Origin: Hyphomicrobiales bacterium
GTDB lineage: Bacteria > Pseudomonadota > Alphaproteobacteria > Rhizobiales > Rhizobiaceae
Direction of reading: 5' to 3'
NCBI GenBank assembly: GCA_900466575.1
Contig: UBMP01000013.1
Span: 1-64,000 of the forward strand
Length of the DNA: 64,000 nucleotides
This document shows positions 36,512 through 45,268 of this stretch, in pieces. A model generated the notes under the pieces. The model did no database searches. It saw only the letters and a program-made list of their open reading frames with translations, and was not told the origin of the DNA. Each line of letters starts with the position of its first letter. The first letter of the stretch is position 1. A program made the position numbers and the translations under genes.

Positions 36512-37699
36512 TCAGTTCCAGAGCTTCCAGAAGGGCCGGTTTTCCGGCACGTTGGAGGCGACGCTGGCGGTGGTCGGCTGCGCGGTGGGCGCGAGCGGAT
36601 TGGCCTGCGGGACCGGCGCGCGCTTTGTCTTTTCGACCGCCTTGATGGCAGCGGCGGCGAGCGCCTTGTCGGCCTCGGTCTGGGCGCGCTGCTGTTCCAG
36701 TGCCTGGAACTCCTCGAGCTTGACCAACTTGCCGGCCTGCAGGCCGTTGCCGGTGGGTGCGAAGGCGAGGTCGGTGCTCTTCTTCTTCAGATCGGCAACG
36801 GCGGCCTTGCGCTGGGCTTCGGTCGGTTCATCCCAGATATAGCCGGCATATTTCTTTTCAGCCGCAGCGTAATCCGTATTGTACTTGGCCTGATAGGCCG
36901 CATAGGCCTGTGCCATTTCCGGCGGGGTCGAAGTGGCCGGGCAGGCGCCCGACGGATTGAAGCTCTGGCCGGGGGCCGCGACCTGGTTGAAGACGTAGGT
37001 GTGATTGCAGACGTTCACGACCGGCGGACGGTGGCTGATCTCGAACTGGTCGTAGCCGACCTTCAGCATCTTCCAGAAGTCGATATTCGGGCTGTTCTTA
37101 TGGCGCGCCATGTTGTCGGCGGTCATGCGGAAGGGCAGGGCCTGGATCTGGAAGGCCTGCTGGCCGCCGGCGAAGGCGTCGTTTGCGAGCGCGAAGATTT
37201 CCTGCACCTGCGCATCGGTCATCGAATAACAGCCCGAGGACGAGCAGGCGCCGTGCACCATCAGGTTTGTGCCGCCGCGGTTCAGCGAGCGGTCATAGGC
37301 GTTCGGATAGCCGATGTTGAAGGCGAGATAGTAGCGCGAATTGGGGTTCATCTGCGCCTTGGTGATATCGTAGAAGCCTTCCGGCGCCTGGCGGTCGCCT
37401 TCCTTGGTCTTCGGGCCGAGCATGCCGGACCAGGCACAGATCTGGTAACTTTTCAGGAGCGCATAGCGGTTGGAGGTATTGGCCTTCCAGACCTCCATCA
37501 CGCCTTCTTCCTTGAAGATGCGGATCATGATCGGCGAATTGCGATCCATGTTCAGCGCCTTCATGCGCGACAGCGTCGCGTTGGACAGGCGCAGTTCCGG
37601 CTTGCCCTGAAGGCGCGAGACATCCAGCACGTCTTCCTGCTGGCAAGCTGAAAGCATGGTCGCCGCGAAGGCCATGATCAAAAAGGCTTTGAACCGCAT
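36512..37699 (-). CDS. L,D-transpeptidase (YkuD/YafK type) lipoprotein
   Basis: Cell-wall enzyme of 395 aa that would form or remodel 3-3 crosslinks or attach proteins to peptidoglycan. The N-terminal signal ends in the lipobox L-S-A-C with lipidated Cys19. The catalytic motif is H149-G-A-C-S-S-S-G-C157-Y-S-M. The C-terminal ~120 residues are Ala/Gln/Lys-rich and probably extended or coiled. ATG 37699 is chosen because the signal peptide begins there; the frame is open to 37765. It lies between accA and tusA, all on the minus strand. Confidence 0.9.
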   Translation of the reverse strand: MRFKAFLIMAFAATMLSACQQEDVLDVSRLQGKPELRLSNATLSRMKALNMDRNSPIMIRIFKEEGVMEVWKANTSNRYALLKSYQICAWSGMLGPKTKEGDRQAPEGFYDITKAQMNPNSRYYLAFNIGYPNAYDRSLNRGGTNLMVHGACSSSGCYSMTDAQVQEIFALANDAFAGGQQAFQIQALPFRMTADNMARHKNSPNIDFWKMLKVGYDQFEISHRPPVVNVCNHTYVFNQVAAPGQSFNPSGACPATSTPPEMAQAYAAYQAKYNTDYAAAEKKYAGYIWDEPTEAQRKAAVADLKKKSTDLAFAPTGNGLQAGKLVKLEEFQALEQQRAQTEADKALAAAAIKAVEKTKRAPVPQANPLAPTAQPTTASVASNVPENRPFWKLWN

Positions 37700-37833
37700 A
37701 TTCACCGCTCGATAAACTGACGCCTGACAGCCGGGTAAGAATTCCGGCAGCCTGTTATAGTTCACAATTCGTTAAGCGGACCTTATCAGGACGCACCGCC
37801 GGAAGATGGATTCGAACTTATCCACTGCAAACA

Positions 37834-37907
37834 GCCCAAATGTGTTGAAGTTTGGGCAAATGTGGAAAGAGTGTGGCCAGCTGAAACATCGGATGTTTCC
37901 AGCTGGC
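37834..37907 (-). other. Two hairpins between accA and the L,D-transpeptidase gene
   Basis: GCCCAAA/TTTGGGC (37834-37840 and 37851-37857) and a longer GCCAGCTGAAACAT with its near-perfect inverse (37876-37889 and 37893-37907). They lie downstream of accA on the minus strand and ahead of the transpeptidase gene. T-runs are weak, so termination is possible but not certain. Confidence 0.45.
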
Positions 37908-37957
37908 AGACAATCTTTGTTGGGTACCTCGGTGGAGGAAGGCCTCGAGCCCACTCT

Positions 37958-38905
37958 TTAGAGGTTGCGGCCGATCGCCAGGAACTTCTCGCGACGCTGC
38001 TTGCGCAGGTCTTTCACGCCCTTGAGATCGGCCAAGGCACGAGCAATCACGTCGCCCGTTGCGGCAATCACGGCTTCCGGATCGCGATGTGCGCCGCCCA
38101 CGGGTTCGGGAATGATGCCATCGATGATGCCCAGCCCCTTCAGGTCTTCGGCGGTGATTTTCATGCTGGTCGCGGCTTCCTTGGCGCGTGCAGAATCGCG
38201 CCATAGGATCGAGGCGGCACCTTCAGGCGAGATCACGCTGTAGATCGCATGTTCCAGCATGTAGACCCGGTTACCCGTTGCAATGGCAATGGCGCCACCT
38301 GACCCGCCTTCGCCGAGCACGATGCAGATGACGGGCACCTTCACGTTCAGGCACATCTCCGTCGAACGGGCGATGGCTTCTGCCTGGCCGCGCTCTTCGG
38401 CGTCAACGCCCGGATAGGCGCCGGCGGTGTCGATCAACGACACTATCGGCAGGCCGAAACGATCGGCGAGTTCCATCACGCGGATCGCCTTGCGATAGCC
38501 TTCCGGACGCGGGCTGCCGAAATTGTGCTTGATGCGCGACTTCGTATCGTTGCCCTTTTCCTGGCCGATCAGCGCGACGGGCTGGCCGCGGAAGCGGGCA
38601 AGGCCGGCCTGGATGGCGGCGTCTTCGGCAAAGGCGCGGTCTCCGGCGAGCGGCGTGAAGTCCTCGAAGAGGGCTTCCATATAGTCGACGAAATGCGGGC
38701 GCTGCGGATGGCGGGCGACCTGCGTCTTCTGCCATGCGGAAAGCTTGGCATAGATTTCCACCATCGCCTCATGGGCGCGGGCTTCCAGCTTCTGGATTTC
38801 TTCGGAAGTATCGACGCTATCGTCCTGTTCGGCGAGCTTTTTCAGCTCGATGATTTTGCCCTCCAGGTCGGAGATCGGCTTCTCGAAGTCGAGGTAATTG
38901 TGCAT
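37958..38905 (-). CDS. accA: Acetyl-CoA carboxylase carboxyltransferase subunit alpha
   Basis: 315 aa, normal length. With AccD it transfers carboxyl from biotin to acetyl-CoA, the first step of fatty-acid synthesis. The N-terminal helix M-H-N-Y-L-D-F-E-K-P-I and the crotonase-like core are typical: V-S-L-I-D-T-A-G-A-Y-P-G, G-E-G-G-S-G-G-A-I-A and V-I-S-P-E-G-A-A. ATG 38905 is chosen by family N-terminus. It lies 76 bp after xerD on the same strand. Confidence 0.97.
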   Translation of the reverse strand: MHNYLDFEKPISDLEGKIIELKKLAEQDDSVDTSEEIQKLEARAHEAMVEIYAKLSAWQKTQVARHPQRPHFVDYMEALFEDFTPLAGDRAFAEDAAIQAGLARFRGQPVALIGQEKGNDTKSRIKHNFGSPRPEGYRKAIRVMELADRFGLPIVSLIDTAGAYPGVDAEERGQAEAIARSTEMCLNVKVPVICIVLGEGGSGGAIAIATGNRVYMLEHAIYSVISPEGAASILWRDSARAKEAATSMKITAEDLKGLGIIDGIIPEPVGGAHRDPEAVIAATGDVIARALADLKGVKDLRKQRREKFLAIGRNL

Positions 38906-38981
38906 CTGATCCGTTCCGGTCGCGACTTGGCGCACGCGTGAGCCGCGCTTCAAGCGCTGGCAGCTTCAGTTTACGCGGACC

Positions 38982-39932
38982 CTAATCGTCGCTTTTTGGC
39001 TTTTTTGCAAGGGGGTGATGCTCGTGGACCAATTTCTGCAGCTGTTCGTCCAGCACATGTGTGTAGATTTGCGTGGTCGAAATGTCGGAATGGCCCAGCA
39101 ATTCCTGCACGGCGCGCAGGTCGGCGCCGTTCTGCAGAAGGTGGCTAGCAAAGGCGTGGCGCAGCACATGCGGCGAGACGGCGGCGGCAGGCACGCCGGC
39201 GCGGGCGGCCAGCGCCTTGAGGTCGCGAGCAAAGACCTGACGCGGCAGATAGCCTTCCTTGCTGCGGGCCGGGAAGAGCCATGGACTGTCGGGCCCGTCC
39301 TTGGCAGCGGCTTCCGCTTTCAGTGCGGCTCCATAGGCGTCGAGCGCGGCAATGGCCGGCCGCGAGAGTGGCACCATGCGTTCCTTGTTGCCCTTGCCCT
39401 TGATCAGCAGGAAGCGCCCTTCGCCATTCAGCACGCGGGCGGGTAACGAGACGAGTTCGCTGACGCGCATGCCGGTCGCGTAGAGAAGTTCGAGAAGGGC
39501 CGCCATGCGCAGCCGATCGGTCTGGCCGGGGCCGGGGCGACGCGCTTCCTCCGCCGCCAGCGTCAGCATCTTGCCGACCGTATCTTCGTTCAGGATTTTC
39601 GGCAGCGGCCGGTTTTTCTTTGGCGCGTCGATAATCCCCGACGGATCATCGCCGCGCAGGTTTTCCGCATAGAGGAACTTGTAGAACTGCCTCAACGACG
39701 AGAGCTTGCGAGCCTGCGAGGAGGTTTCGAAGCCCTGGGCTGCGAGATCGGACAGATAGGCGGAAAGATCGGCGGAGGCCGCTTCGGTGAGCGCTACGCC
39801 GCGCCGCTTCATGAAGGCGCGGGCATCGTCGAGATCACGCCTGTAGGAGGCAAGCGTGTTCTGGGCTGCACCGCGCTCGGCGCTCATCATTTCCAGAAAG
39901 GCTTCGACGTGGGCACCGGAGAGGTCCACCAT
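38982..39932 (-). CDS. xerD: Tyrosine recombinase XerD
   Basis: Site-specific recombinase resolving chromosome dimers at dif with XerC, 316 aa. There is an N-terminal SAM-like core-binding domain, then the catalytic residues: Arg156 (T-G-M-R-V-S-E-L), a Lys near 180 (K-G-K-G-N-K), His255 and Arg258 (S-P-H-V-L-R-H), His281 (L-G-H-S-D-I) and nucleophile Tyr290. Its place next to accA and aroK identifies it as the housekeeping Xer, not a phage integrase. The ATG begins 1 bp after the stop of a small membrane-protein gene. Confidence 0.93.
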   Translation of the reverse strand: MVDLSGAHVEAFLEMMSAERGAAQNTLASYRRDLDDARAFMKRRGVALTEAASADLSAYLSDLAAQGFETSSQARKLSSLRQFYKFLYAENLRGDDPSGIIDAPKKNRPLPKILNEDTVGKMLTLAAEEARRPGPGQTDRLRMAALLELLYATGMRVSELVSLPARVLNGEGRFLLIKGKGNKERMVPLSRPAIAALDAYGAALKAEAAAKDGPDSPWLFPARSKEGYLPRQVFARDLKALAARAGVPAAAVSPHVLRHAFASHLLQNGADLRAVQELLGHSDISTTQIYTHVLDEQLQKLVHEHHPLAKKPKSDD

Positions 39933-39933
39933 G

Positions 39934-40092
39934 TTACTGGCTCTCCGGCTGCGCGTTAACGCGTTCGGAAGGGATCTTTACATAAGCCTCGCGCGGCGTC
40001 GGTTGCACGCCATAAGCCAGGACATAAAGGATTGCATAGGCGGTTCCGGCGATCATCGCGCACCAGAGCATGAGGCGGAACAGAGTGGGCAT
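39934..40092 (-). CDS. Small single-pass membrane protein
   Basis: 52 aa, too short for most gene finders. It reads [10 protein letters not shown], then one hydrophobic helix (about residues 8-28) and a polar tail ending N-A-Q-P-E-S-Q. GGGAAA lies upstream of ATG 40092. Its TAA is one base before the xerD ATG, so translation is probably coupled. It is divergent from aroK. Function is unknown. Confidence 0.65.
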   Translation of the reverse strand: MPTLFRLMLWCAMIAGTAYAILYVLAYGVQPTPREAYVKIPSERVNAQPESQ

Positions 40093-40227
40093 CGGATTTC
40101 CCGCAAGCGAATCGAGCTATTTTCTATATGCGGCCTTCGCATGGGTAACACAAGGCGAGCCGCACTTGACGCCCGCTTTGCTTTTGCCGATAGGAACTGG
40201 ATAGACGGCAAGACTTGAGGATGAGGC

Positions 40228-40833
40228 GTGTCCGAGACGACGCAAGACGATGATGTGGTGGCGCGGGCGCGGCATGCGCTCGGCAAGCGCGACCTTGTCT
40301 TTGTCGGCCTGATGGGAGCGGGCAAGTCGGCCATCGGCAAGATCACGGCGCAGGCGCTGGAGCTTCCCTTCGTCGATTCCGACCACGAGATCGAGCGCGT
40401 GTCGCGGATGACGATCAACGAGCTTTTCGCGGCTTACGGCGAGCCGGAATTCCGGGCGCTGGAGACCCGCGTCATCGAACGCCTGCTGAAGACCGGCCCG
40501 CGTGTCATTTCGACCGGCGGCGGCGCCTTCATCAACGAAAATACACGGCGCGTCATCCGCGACATGGGCGCCTTGACCGTCTGGATCAATGCCGACCTGG
40601 AAACGCTGTGGGTGCGCGTCTCCAAGCGCGACAATCGTCCGCTGCTCAAAACCGCCAATCCGCGCGAGACACTCGCCAATCTCATGGCCGCGCGCTATCC
40701 CATCTATGCCGAAGCCGATATCGAAGTGATGTCGCGCGAGGCCAGGAAGGAAATCATCATGCGGGAAGTGCTGGAGGCGATTGCCGCCCATCCACTGCCT
40801 GCACCCATTCAAGAGGCCGATCATGCTGGCTGA
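40228..40833 (+). CDS. aroK: Shikimate kinase
   Basis: Phosphorylates shikimate at O3 in aromatic amino acid synthesis; 201 aa, slightly long because of an N-terminal extension. The P-loop G-L-M-G-A-G-K-S is at residues 27-34. D-S-D-H-E-I-E carries the shikimate-binding Asp; F-R-A-L-E and S-T-G-G-G-A-F follow, and R-P-L-L is in the lid. The start is GTG 40228 with GAGG upstream. It overlaps aroB by 11 bp. Confidence 0.95.
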   Translation: MSETTQDDDVVARARHALGKRDLVFVGLMGAGKSAIGKITAQALELPFVDSDHEIERVSRMTINELFAAYGEPEFRALETRVIERLLKTGPRVISTGGGAFINENTRRVIRDMGALTVWINADLETLWVRVSKRDNRPLLKTANPRETLANLMAARYPIYAEADIEVMSREARKEIIMREVLEAIAAHPLPAPIQEADHAG

Positions 40834-41944
40834 AGCAAAGCGTACCGTCCGGGTTCCTCTCGGGGACCGTTCCTATGACATCCTGATCGGACCCGGCCTG
40901 ATCTCGTCGGCGGGTCGCGAGATTTCGTCCCGTCTCAAGGGCCGCAAGCTCGCCGTCATTACCGATGAAAATGTCGGCGCGCAGTATCTTGCGGCTTTCA
41001 TGGAAAGCCTGACGCAGTCCGGTCTTGCCGCGACGTCGCTGATCCTTCCCGCCGGCGAGAAGACGAAGAGCTTCGAGCATCTGATCCGCGTCGTGGACCA
41101 TGTGCTGGAAGCCCGCATCGAGCGTGGCGATGCCGTCATTGCGCTGGGTGGCGGGGTGATCGGGGACCTCACGGGCTTTGCCGCCGGCATTGTAAGGCGT
41201 GGCTCACGCTTTATCCAGGTGCCGACCTCGCTCCTCTCGCAGGTCGACAGTTCTGTCGGTGGCAAGACGGGGATCAACACGCGCCACGGCAAGAACCTTG
41301 TCGGCGTGTTCCATCAGCCCGATCTCGTGCTGGCCGACACCGATGTCCTCGACACGCTCACGCCGCGCGAATTCCGTGCCGGCTATGCTGAAGTGGCCAA
41401 ATATGGCCTCATCGACAAGCCGGACTTCTTTGCGTGGCTGGAGAAGAGCTGGCGGGACGTCTTTGCAGGCGGCGATGCTCGCATCGAAGCGGTCGCGGCA
41501 AGCTGTCAGGCGAAGGCCGATGTCGTGGCGGCTGACGAACGCGAGAATGGCGCGCGCGCGCTTCTCAATCTCGGCCACACGTTCGGCCATGCGCTGGAGG
41601 CCTTCACGCAATATGATAGCGCCCGCCTCGTTCATGGCGAGGGTGTCGCCATCGGCATGGTTCTGGCGCATGAATTTTCGGCGCGGATGAACCTTGCGAG
41701 CCCGGATGCGGCGGCGCGGGTCGTTCGCCACCTCAAGGAGGTCGGCCTGCCGACCACCATGCAGGAAATTCCGGGCGAGATGCCCACGGCGGAACGACTG
41801 ATGGACGCGATTGCGCAGGACAAGAAGGTCAAGGGCGGCAAGCTCACCTTCATTCTGACACGCGGCATCGGCGAGTCCTTTATCGCCGACGATGTTCCGG
41901 CCTCGGAAGTCGTTCGTTTCCTGGAGGAGAAACTCGCCAGATGA
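40823..41944 (+). CDS. aroB: 3-dehydroquinate synthase
   Basis: NAD- and metal-dependent cyclisation of DAHP to 3-dehydroquinate, second step of the shikimate pathway; 373 aa. Family segments are G-D-A-V-I-A-L-G-G-G-V-I-G-D-L-T-G-F-A-A, V-D-S-S-V-G-G-K-T-G-I-N and the metal-site H-T-F-G-H-A-L-E with H-G-E-G-V-A-I-G. The start overlaps aroK and the stop overlaps the next gene (ATGA at 41941-41944), giving a coupled three-gene operon. Confidence 0.97.
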   Translation: MLAEAKRTVRVPLGDRSYDILIGPGLISSAGREISSRLKGRKLAVITDENVGAQYLAAFMESLTQSGLAATSLILPAGEKTKSFEHLIRVVDHVLEARIERGDAVIALGGGVIGDLTGFAAGIVRRGSRFIQVPTSLLSQVDSSVGGKTGINTRHGKNLVGVFHQPDLVLADTDVLDTLTPREFRAGYAEVAKYGLIDKPDFFAWLEKSWRDVFAGGDARIEAVAASCQAKADVVAADERENGARALLNLGHTFGHALEAFTQYDSARLVHGEGVAIGMVLAHEFSARMNLASPDAAARVVRHLKEVGLPTTMQEIPGEMPTAERLMDAIAQDKKVKGGKLTFILTRGIGESFIADDVPASEVVRFLEEKLAR

Positions 41945-43242
41945 CGATCGACGCGATCCTGACCTTTCTGGGAAACTACTGGATCAGCATTCTCAGCATC
42001 CTTGCGCTGGTTATGCTGTCGGGATTTTTCTCCGGGTCGGAGACCGCACTGACGGCGACGTCGAAATCGCGCATGCATACGCTGGCCCATAATGGCGAGA
42101 TGCGCGCGGGGATCGTCACGCGTCTGATCGAGCGGCGCGACCGGCTGATCGGCGCGCTCCTGATCGGCAACACGATCGTCAATATTCTGGCGGGTTCGCT
42201 AATGACGAGCCTGTTTCTCGATGTCTTCGGCGATTCCGGCGTGGCGATCGCGACTCTGGTAACGTCGGCGATCGTGGTGGTCTTTTCCGAAGTGCTGCCG
42301 AAGAGCTGGGCGATTGCCGGGCCCGACCGGTTCGCGCTGGCCGTTTCCCCGATGGTCCGGCTCTTCGTGCTGATCGTGGGGCCAGTCTCTGCGGCCGTGA
42401 ACTGGCTGGTTCGCTTCATTCTTGCACTCTTCGGCGTGAAGCTCTCGAGCGAGGCTCCCATGCTGACGGCGCATGAGGAATTGCGCGGTGCGGTCGATTA
42501 TCTCCACAAGGAAGGTTCGGTGGTGAAGGCCGACCGTGACCGTCTCGGCGGCGTGCTCGATCTCGGCGAGCTGGAAGTGTCGGATATCATGGTGCATCGC
42601 GTGGCGATGCGAGCAATCAATGCGGATGATCCGCCGGACGTGAATGTCCGCATCATTCTCGACAGCCCCTATACGCGGATGCCGATCTGGCGTGGCTCGA
42701 CAGACAACATCATTGGCGTGCTGCATGCCAAGGACCTGTTGCGCGCCATGGCGGATGTCGATGCGGACACGTCGAAAATCGATATCGTGAAGCTGTCGCA
42801 GAAGCCCTGGTTCGTGCCGGATACCACCAACCTGGAAGACCAGCTCAACGCGTTTCTCCGCCGCAAGGGCCATTTCGCGATCGTCGTCGACGAATATGGC
42901 GAGGTGCAGGGGCTGGTGACGCTGGAAGATATTCTCGAAGAGATCGTCGGCGATATTTCCGACGAATACGACCTCGACATGCAGGGCGTGCGCCAGGAGG
43001 CGGACGGGTCGATGGTGGTGGATGGTTCCGTGCCGATCCGCGATCTCAATCGCGCACTGGACTGGGATCTGCCGGATGAGGAGGCGACAACGATCGCCGG
43101 CCTCGTCATCCATGAGTCGAAATCCATCCCCGACGAGCGGCAGGCCTTCACCTTCTACGGCAAGCGCTTCATCGTGATGAAGCGGGAGCGCAACCGGATC
43201 ACCAAGCTGCGCATCCGCCCCGCCGCCGAGGACGATATCTGA
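41941..43242 (+). CDS. HlyC/CorC-family (CNNM/DUF21-CBS) membrane transporter
   Basis: 433 aa. The N-terminal DUF21/CNNM membrane domain (to about residue 190) contains the signature S-G-F-F-S-G-S-E-T-A-L-T-A and G-N-T-I-V-N-I. It is followed by a CBS pair (V-S-D-I-M-V-H-R through L-V-T-L-E-D-I-L-E-E-I-V-G-D-I) and a CorC_HlyC C-terminal domain. It is likely involved in magnesium or cobalt efflux or homeostasis. Fixed association with aroKB is common in rhizobia; the functional reason is unclear. Confidence 0.92.
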   Translation: MTIDAILTFLGNYWISILSILALVMLSGFFSGSETALTATSKSRMHTLAHNGEMRAGIVTRLIERRDRLIGALLIGNTIVNILAGSLMTSLFLDVFGDSGVAIATLVTSAIVVVFSEVLPKSWAIAGPDRFALAVSPMVRLFVLIVGPVSAAVNWLVRFILALFGVKLSSEAPMLTAHEELRGAVDYLHKEGSVVKADRDRLGGVLDLGELEVSDIMVHRVAMRAINADDPPDVNVRIILDSPYTRMPIWRGSTDNIIGVLHAKDLLRAMADVDADTSKIDIVKLSQKPWFVPDTTNLEDQLNAFLRRKGHFAIVVDEYGEVQGLVTLEDILEEIVGDISDEYDLDMQGVRQEADGSMVVDGSVPIRDLNRALDWDLPDEEATTIAGLVIHESKSIPDERQAFTFYGKRFIVMKRERNRITKLRIRPAAEDDI

Positions 43243-43258
43243 GCTAACCTGGTGGGGC

Positions 43259-43432
43259 TCAGGTCACCGCGCCGATGCCGAGCATCGCAAGCACGACGAA
43301 GATCAGGAAGATCACGATCGCGATGAAGAACAGGATGCGCGCCACGCCACCTGCCGCCGCGGAAATACCGGTGAAGCCGAAAAGACCGGCGACGACCGAA
43401 ATGATGAGAAAAATCAGGGCCCATTTCAGCAT
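43259..43432 (-). CDS. DUF1328 small membrane protein
   Basis: 57 aa with two hydrophobic segments: [19 protein letters not shown] and [12 protein letters not shown]. The central [11 protein letters not shown] motif is diagnostic for DUF1328 (YtjA-like). Its role is unknown; family members are often stress-induced. It converges on the HlyC gene, 16 bp from its stop. Confidence 0.88.
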   Translation of the reverse strand: MLKWALIFLIISVVAGLFGFTGISAAAGGVARILFFIAIVIFLIFVVLAMLGIGAVT

Positions 43433-43591
43433 AGTCTATACCTCCGCACTGCTGCGCTGATGATGCCGCGGGCGTTGCGGCATTCGGCAAGGCAAACGCA
43501 GGGTACGCGCGATTTGTTCCTGTGAGGGCGACAAGCGAAAACGGCGCCGCTGGGAAGAGCGACGCCGTCAATCTTTCAATTCTACCCGGAC

Positions 43592-44089
43592 TTAGAGGTT
43601 CGGCGTATCGTTGCCGGACTGGTCGTTCCAGGGCTGAACGTTGTTCGAACCGTTGTTCTCAGTCGTCGCCGGCGCCGTCGCGTTGCGGCGGCTCTGCATG
43701 AACTGCTCGAATTCGGCCTTGTCGCGGGAGCGGCGCAGGTTTTCGAGGAACTCGTTGAACTCGGCCTGTTCTTCTTCGAGACGGCGCAGCGTTTCGGCCT
43801 TGTAGTCGTCGAAGGCGCTGTTGCCGGTGCTCATCGCGCCGCCGAAGCGGTTGCGTTCGGAGCGGAACATCGCGCGCATCTCGCGCTTGCGTTCCCGCCA
43901 GGCTTCCTTCCATGCGCGGCGTTCATCGCGATAGCCGGCATATGCGTAAGATCTGCAACCCATTCGTCCACTCCATATGGTGAAAGCCAGAATGGCCAAG
44001 CCAATCGGCCAGAAGATGATGAAGCCGGCAATCATCGCCACGATCCATGCGGGACGTCCAACTTCATCCAGTTTGGTGGCGATGCTCAT
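43592..44089 (-). CDS. DUF2852-type membrane-anchored protein
   Basis: 165 aa. One N-terminal hydrophobic helix (W-I-V-A-M-I-A-G-F-I-I-F-W-P-I-G-L-A) is followed by a basic, Arg-rich region (R-A-W-K-E-A-W-R-E-R-K-R-E) and a Glu/Arg-rich coiled coil (A-E-T-L-R-R-L-E-E-E-Q). The tail is Asn-rich and disordered. It matches the rhizobial DUF2852 pattern. GGAGG upstream supports ATG 44089. Function is unknown. Confidence 0.8.
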   Translation of the reverse strand: MSIATKLDEVGRPAWIVAMIAGFIIFWPIGLAILAFTIWSGRMGCRSYAYAGYRDERRAWKEAWRERKREMRAMFRSERNRFGGAMSTGNSAFDDYKAETLRRLEEEQAEFNEFLENLRRSRDKAEFEQFMQSRRNATAPATTENNGSNNVQPWNDQSGNDTPNL

Positions 44090-44108
44090 CGCTGCCTCCG
44101 TTGGTGTT

Positions 44109-44123
44109 AATGTTAATAACATT
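44109..44123. promoter_or_regulatory. Palindrome upstream of the DUF2852 gene
   Basis: AATGTTA-a-TAACATT, perfect 7-bp arms, 20 bp before ATG 44089. It may be an operator; the TetR gene lies just upstream but is not proven to bind here. Confidence 0.35.
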
Positions 44124-44199
44124 CACATAGATTGGCGGAGGACGGAGGAAAGTCAAGAAGGGCACGAAAATATTTGGAAAGCGAGATGCCGGGGCGCGG

Positions 44200-44835
44200 T
44201 CAGCGCGGCGAATAGCCAAGGCCGTCTAGATAGATCAGGACGCCGGATTCCAGCAGCTCCTCCGGCTTGACCGGCAGGTTGCGGCGCGCATTGTCGCCGC
44301 GCAGAAACAGCGAGGCGACGCCGTGGGTGAGCGACCAGATATGGAGCGCGATCATCAGGGCAGGCGCGCGCCGGTCGGCGGGCAGGATGGCGTGAATGTC
44401 GGTGGCAGCCTCGCGCAGGACATTGAAGGCTCGGGCGCTCTCGCGGGCAAGGTCCGGCGTCGAGCCATGCGCAATGCCGGCCTCGAACATGGCGGCATAG
44501 TGCGCCGGCGCGCGGCGGGCGAAATCGAGATAGGCTTCGCCGATGGCCATCAGCGACTTTACTGGATTGGCCGGCGTGGCGGCACGGGCCTTTTCCAGGA
44601 CTTCGGCAAACATGGTGAACCCCTGTTCGGCCACGGCCGTCATCAGGCTGTTGCGGTCCTTGAAATGGCGATAGGGCGCGGCAGCACTCACACCGGCAAG
44701 GCGCGCGGCCTCCGACAGCGTGACGCCATCCGAACCGTGCTCGTTGATGAGCTTCAACGCGGCCTCGATCAGCGCCTCGCGCAGATTGCCGTGGTGATAA
44801 CCGCGCTTGTCCCTCACTGTCTTGTCGTCTCTCAT
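44200..44835 (-). CDS. TetR/AcrR-family transcriptional regulator
   Basis: 211 aa. The N-terminal helix-turn-helix is G-V-T-L-S-E-A-A-R-L-A-G-V-S-A-A-A-P-Y-R-H-F-K-D-R (WHG subgroup type). The C-terminal ligand-binding domain is all-helical, with H-Y-A-A-M-F-E-A-G and I-W-S-L-T-H-G-V-A-S-L (the W-x-x-x-H-G segment). An inverted repeat TTGCTGG-N10-CCAGCAA at 44852-44875, just upstream, is a candidate autoregulatory site. Confidence 0.9.
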   Translation of the reverse strand: MRDDKTVRDKRGYHHGNLREALIEAALKLINEHGSDGVTLSEAARLAGVSAAAPYRHFKDRNSLMTAVAEQGFTMFAEVLEKARAATPANPVKSLMAIGEAYLDFARRAPAHYAAMFEAGIAHGSTPDLARESARAFNVLREAATDIHAILPADRRAPALMIALHIWSLTHGVASLFLRGDNARRNLPVKPEELLESGVLIYLDGLGYSPR

Positions 44836-44851
44836 GTGAACCAGTCTTACA

Positions 44852-44875
44852 TTGCTGGCTGCGCATTACCAGCAA
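44852..44875. promoter_or_regulatory. Inverted repeat between tetR-like and bolA genes
   Basis: TTGCTGG (44852-44858) and CCAGCAA (44869-44875) with a 10-bp spacer, 17 bp upstream of the TetR start and 13 bp after the bolA stop. It could be a TetR operator or a weak terminator. Confidence 0.4.
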
Positions 44876-44887
44876 AAGACCGTGCCG

Positions 44888-45166
44888 TCACCATCTCGTC
44901 GGCTCGCCGGGCGCTGCGGCCTCGATGGCAAGCGCATGCAGACCTTTGTCGAAGGCGGGCTTCAGCACATCATTGATGGCGCGGTGTCGAGCGACGCGGG
45001 TCATGCCGACAAAGGCCGGCGCCACGATGCGCACGCGCATGTGGGTCTCATTGCCCTCTTCGGGTGGGCGATGGCCGGCATGGCGGTCGCTTTCGTTGAT
45101 CACAGCGAGGCGTTCCGGCTGGAAGTGTGCTTCCAGCAGTTGCTCTATCTCTGATTGAACGGACAT
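44888..45166 (-). CDS. bolA: BolA-family protein
   Basis: 92 aa with the BolA class II KH-like fold: L-L-E-A-H-F-Q-P-E-R-L-A-V-I-N-E-S-D-R-H, the loop G-N-E-T-H-M-R-V-R-I-V, and the invariant R-V-A-R-H-R-A-I-N-D-V-L segment with G-L-H-A-L-A-I-E-A. BolA proteins pair with monothiol glutaredoxins in iron-sulfur or iron signalling. ATG 45166 is chosen by family length. It is divergent from the DnaJ-type gene. Confidence 0.92.
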   Translation of the reverse strand: MSVQSEIEQLLEAHFQPERLAVINESDRHAGHRPPEEGNETHMRVRIVAPAFVGMTRVARHRAINDVLKPAFDKGLHALAIEAAAPGEPTRW

Positions 45167-45268
45167 ATCTACCCTTGCAAAGCGGGAAAAAGGGTTCCAG
45201 AAGGCCACCAACATTCTTGCTTGTCAATTCTTGTTGTGGGGCTTTTCAAACCCCATACTCAGCGCCTC

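Noticed and set aside
38982-39932. XerD-like gene as an integrase marking a genomic island
   Set aside because: Its context (accA, aroK) and the lack of an att duplication or phage genes identify the housekeeping recombinase.
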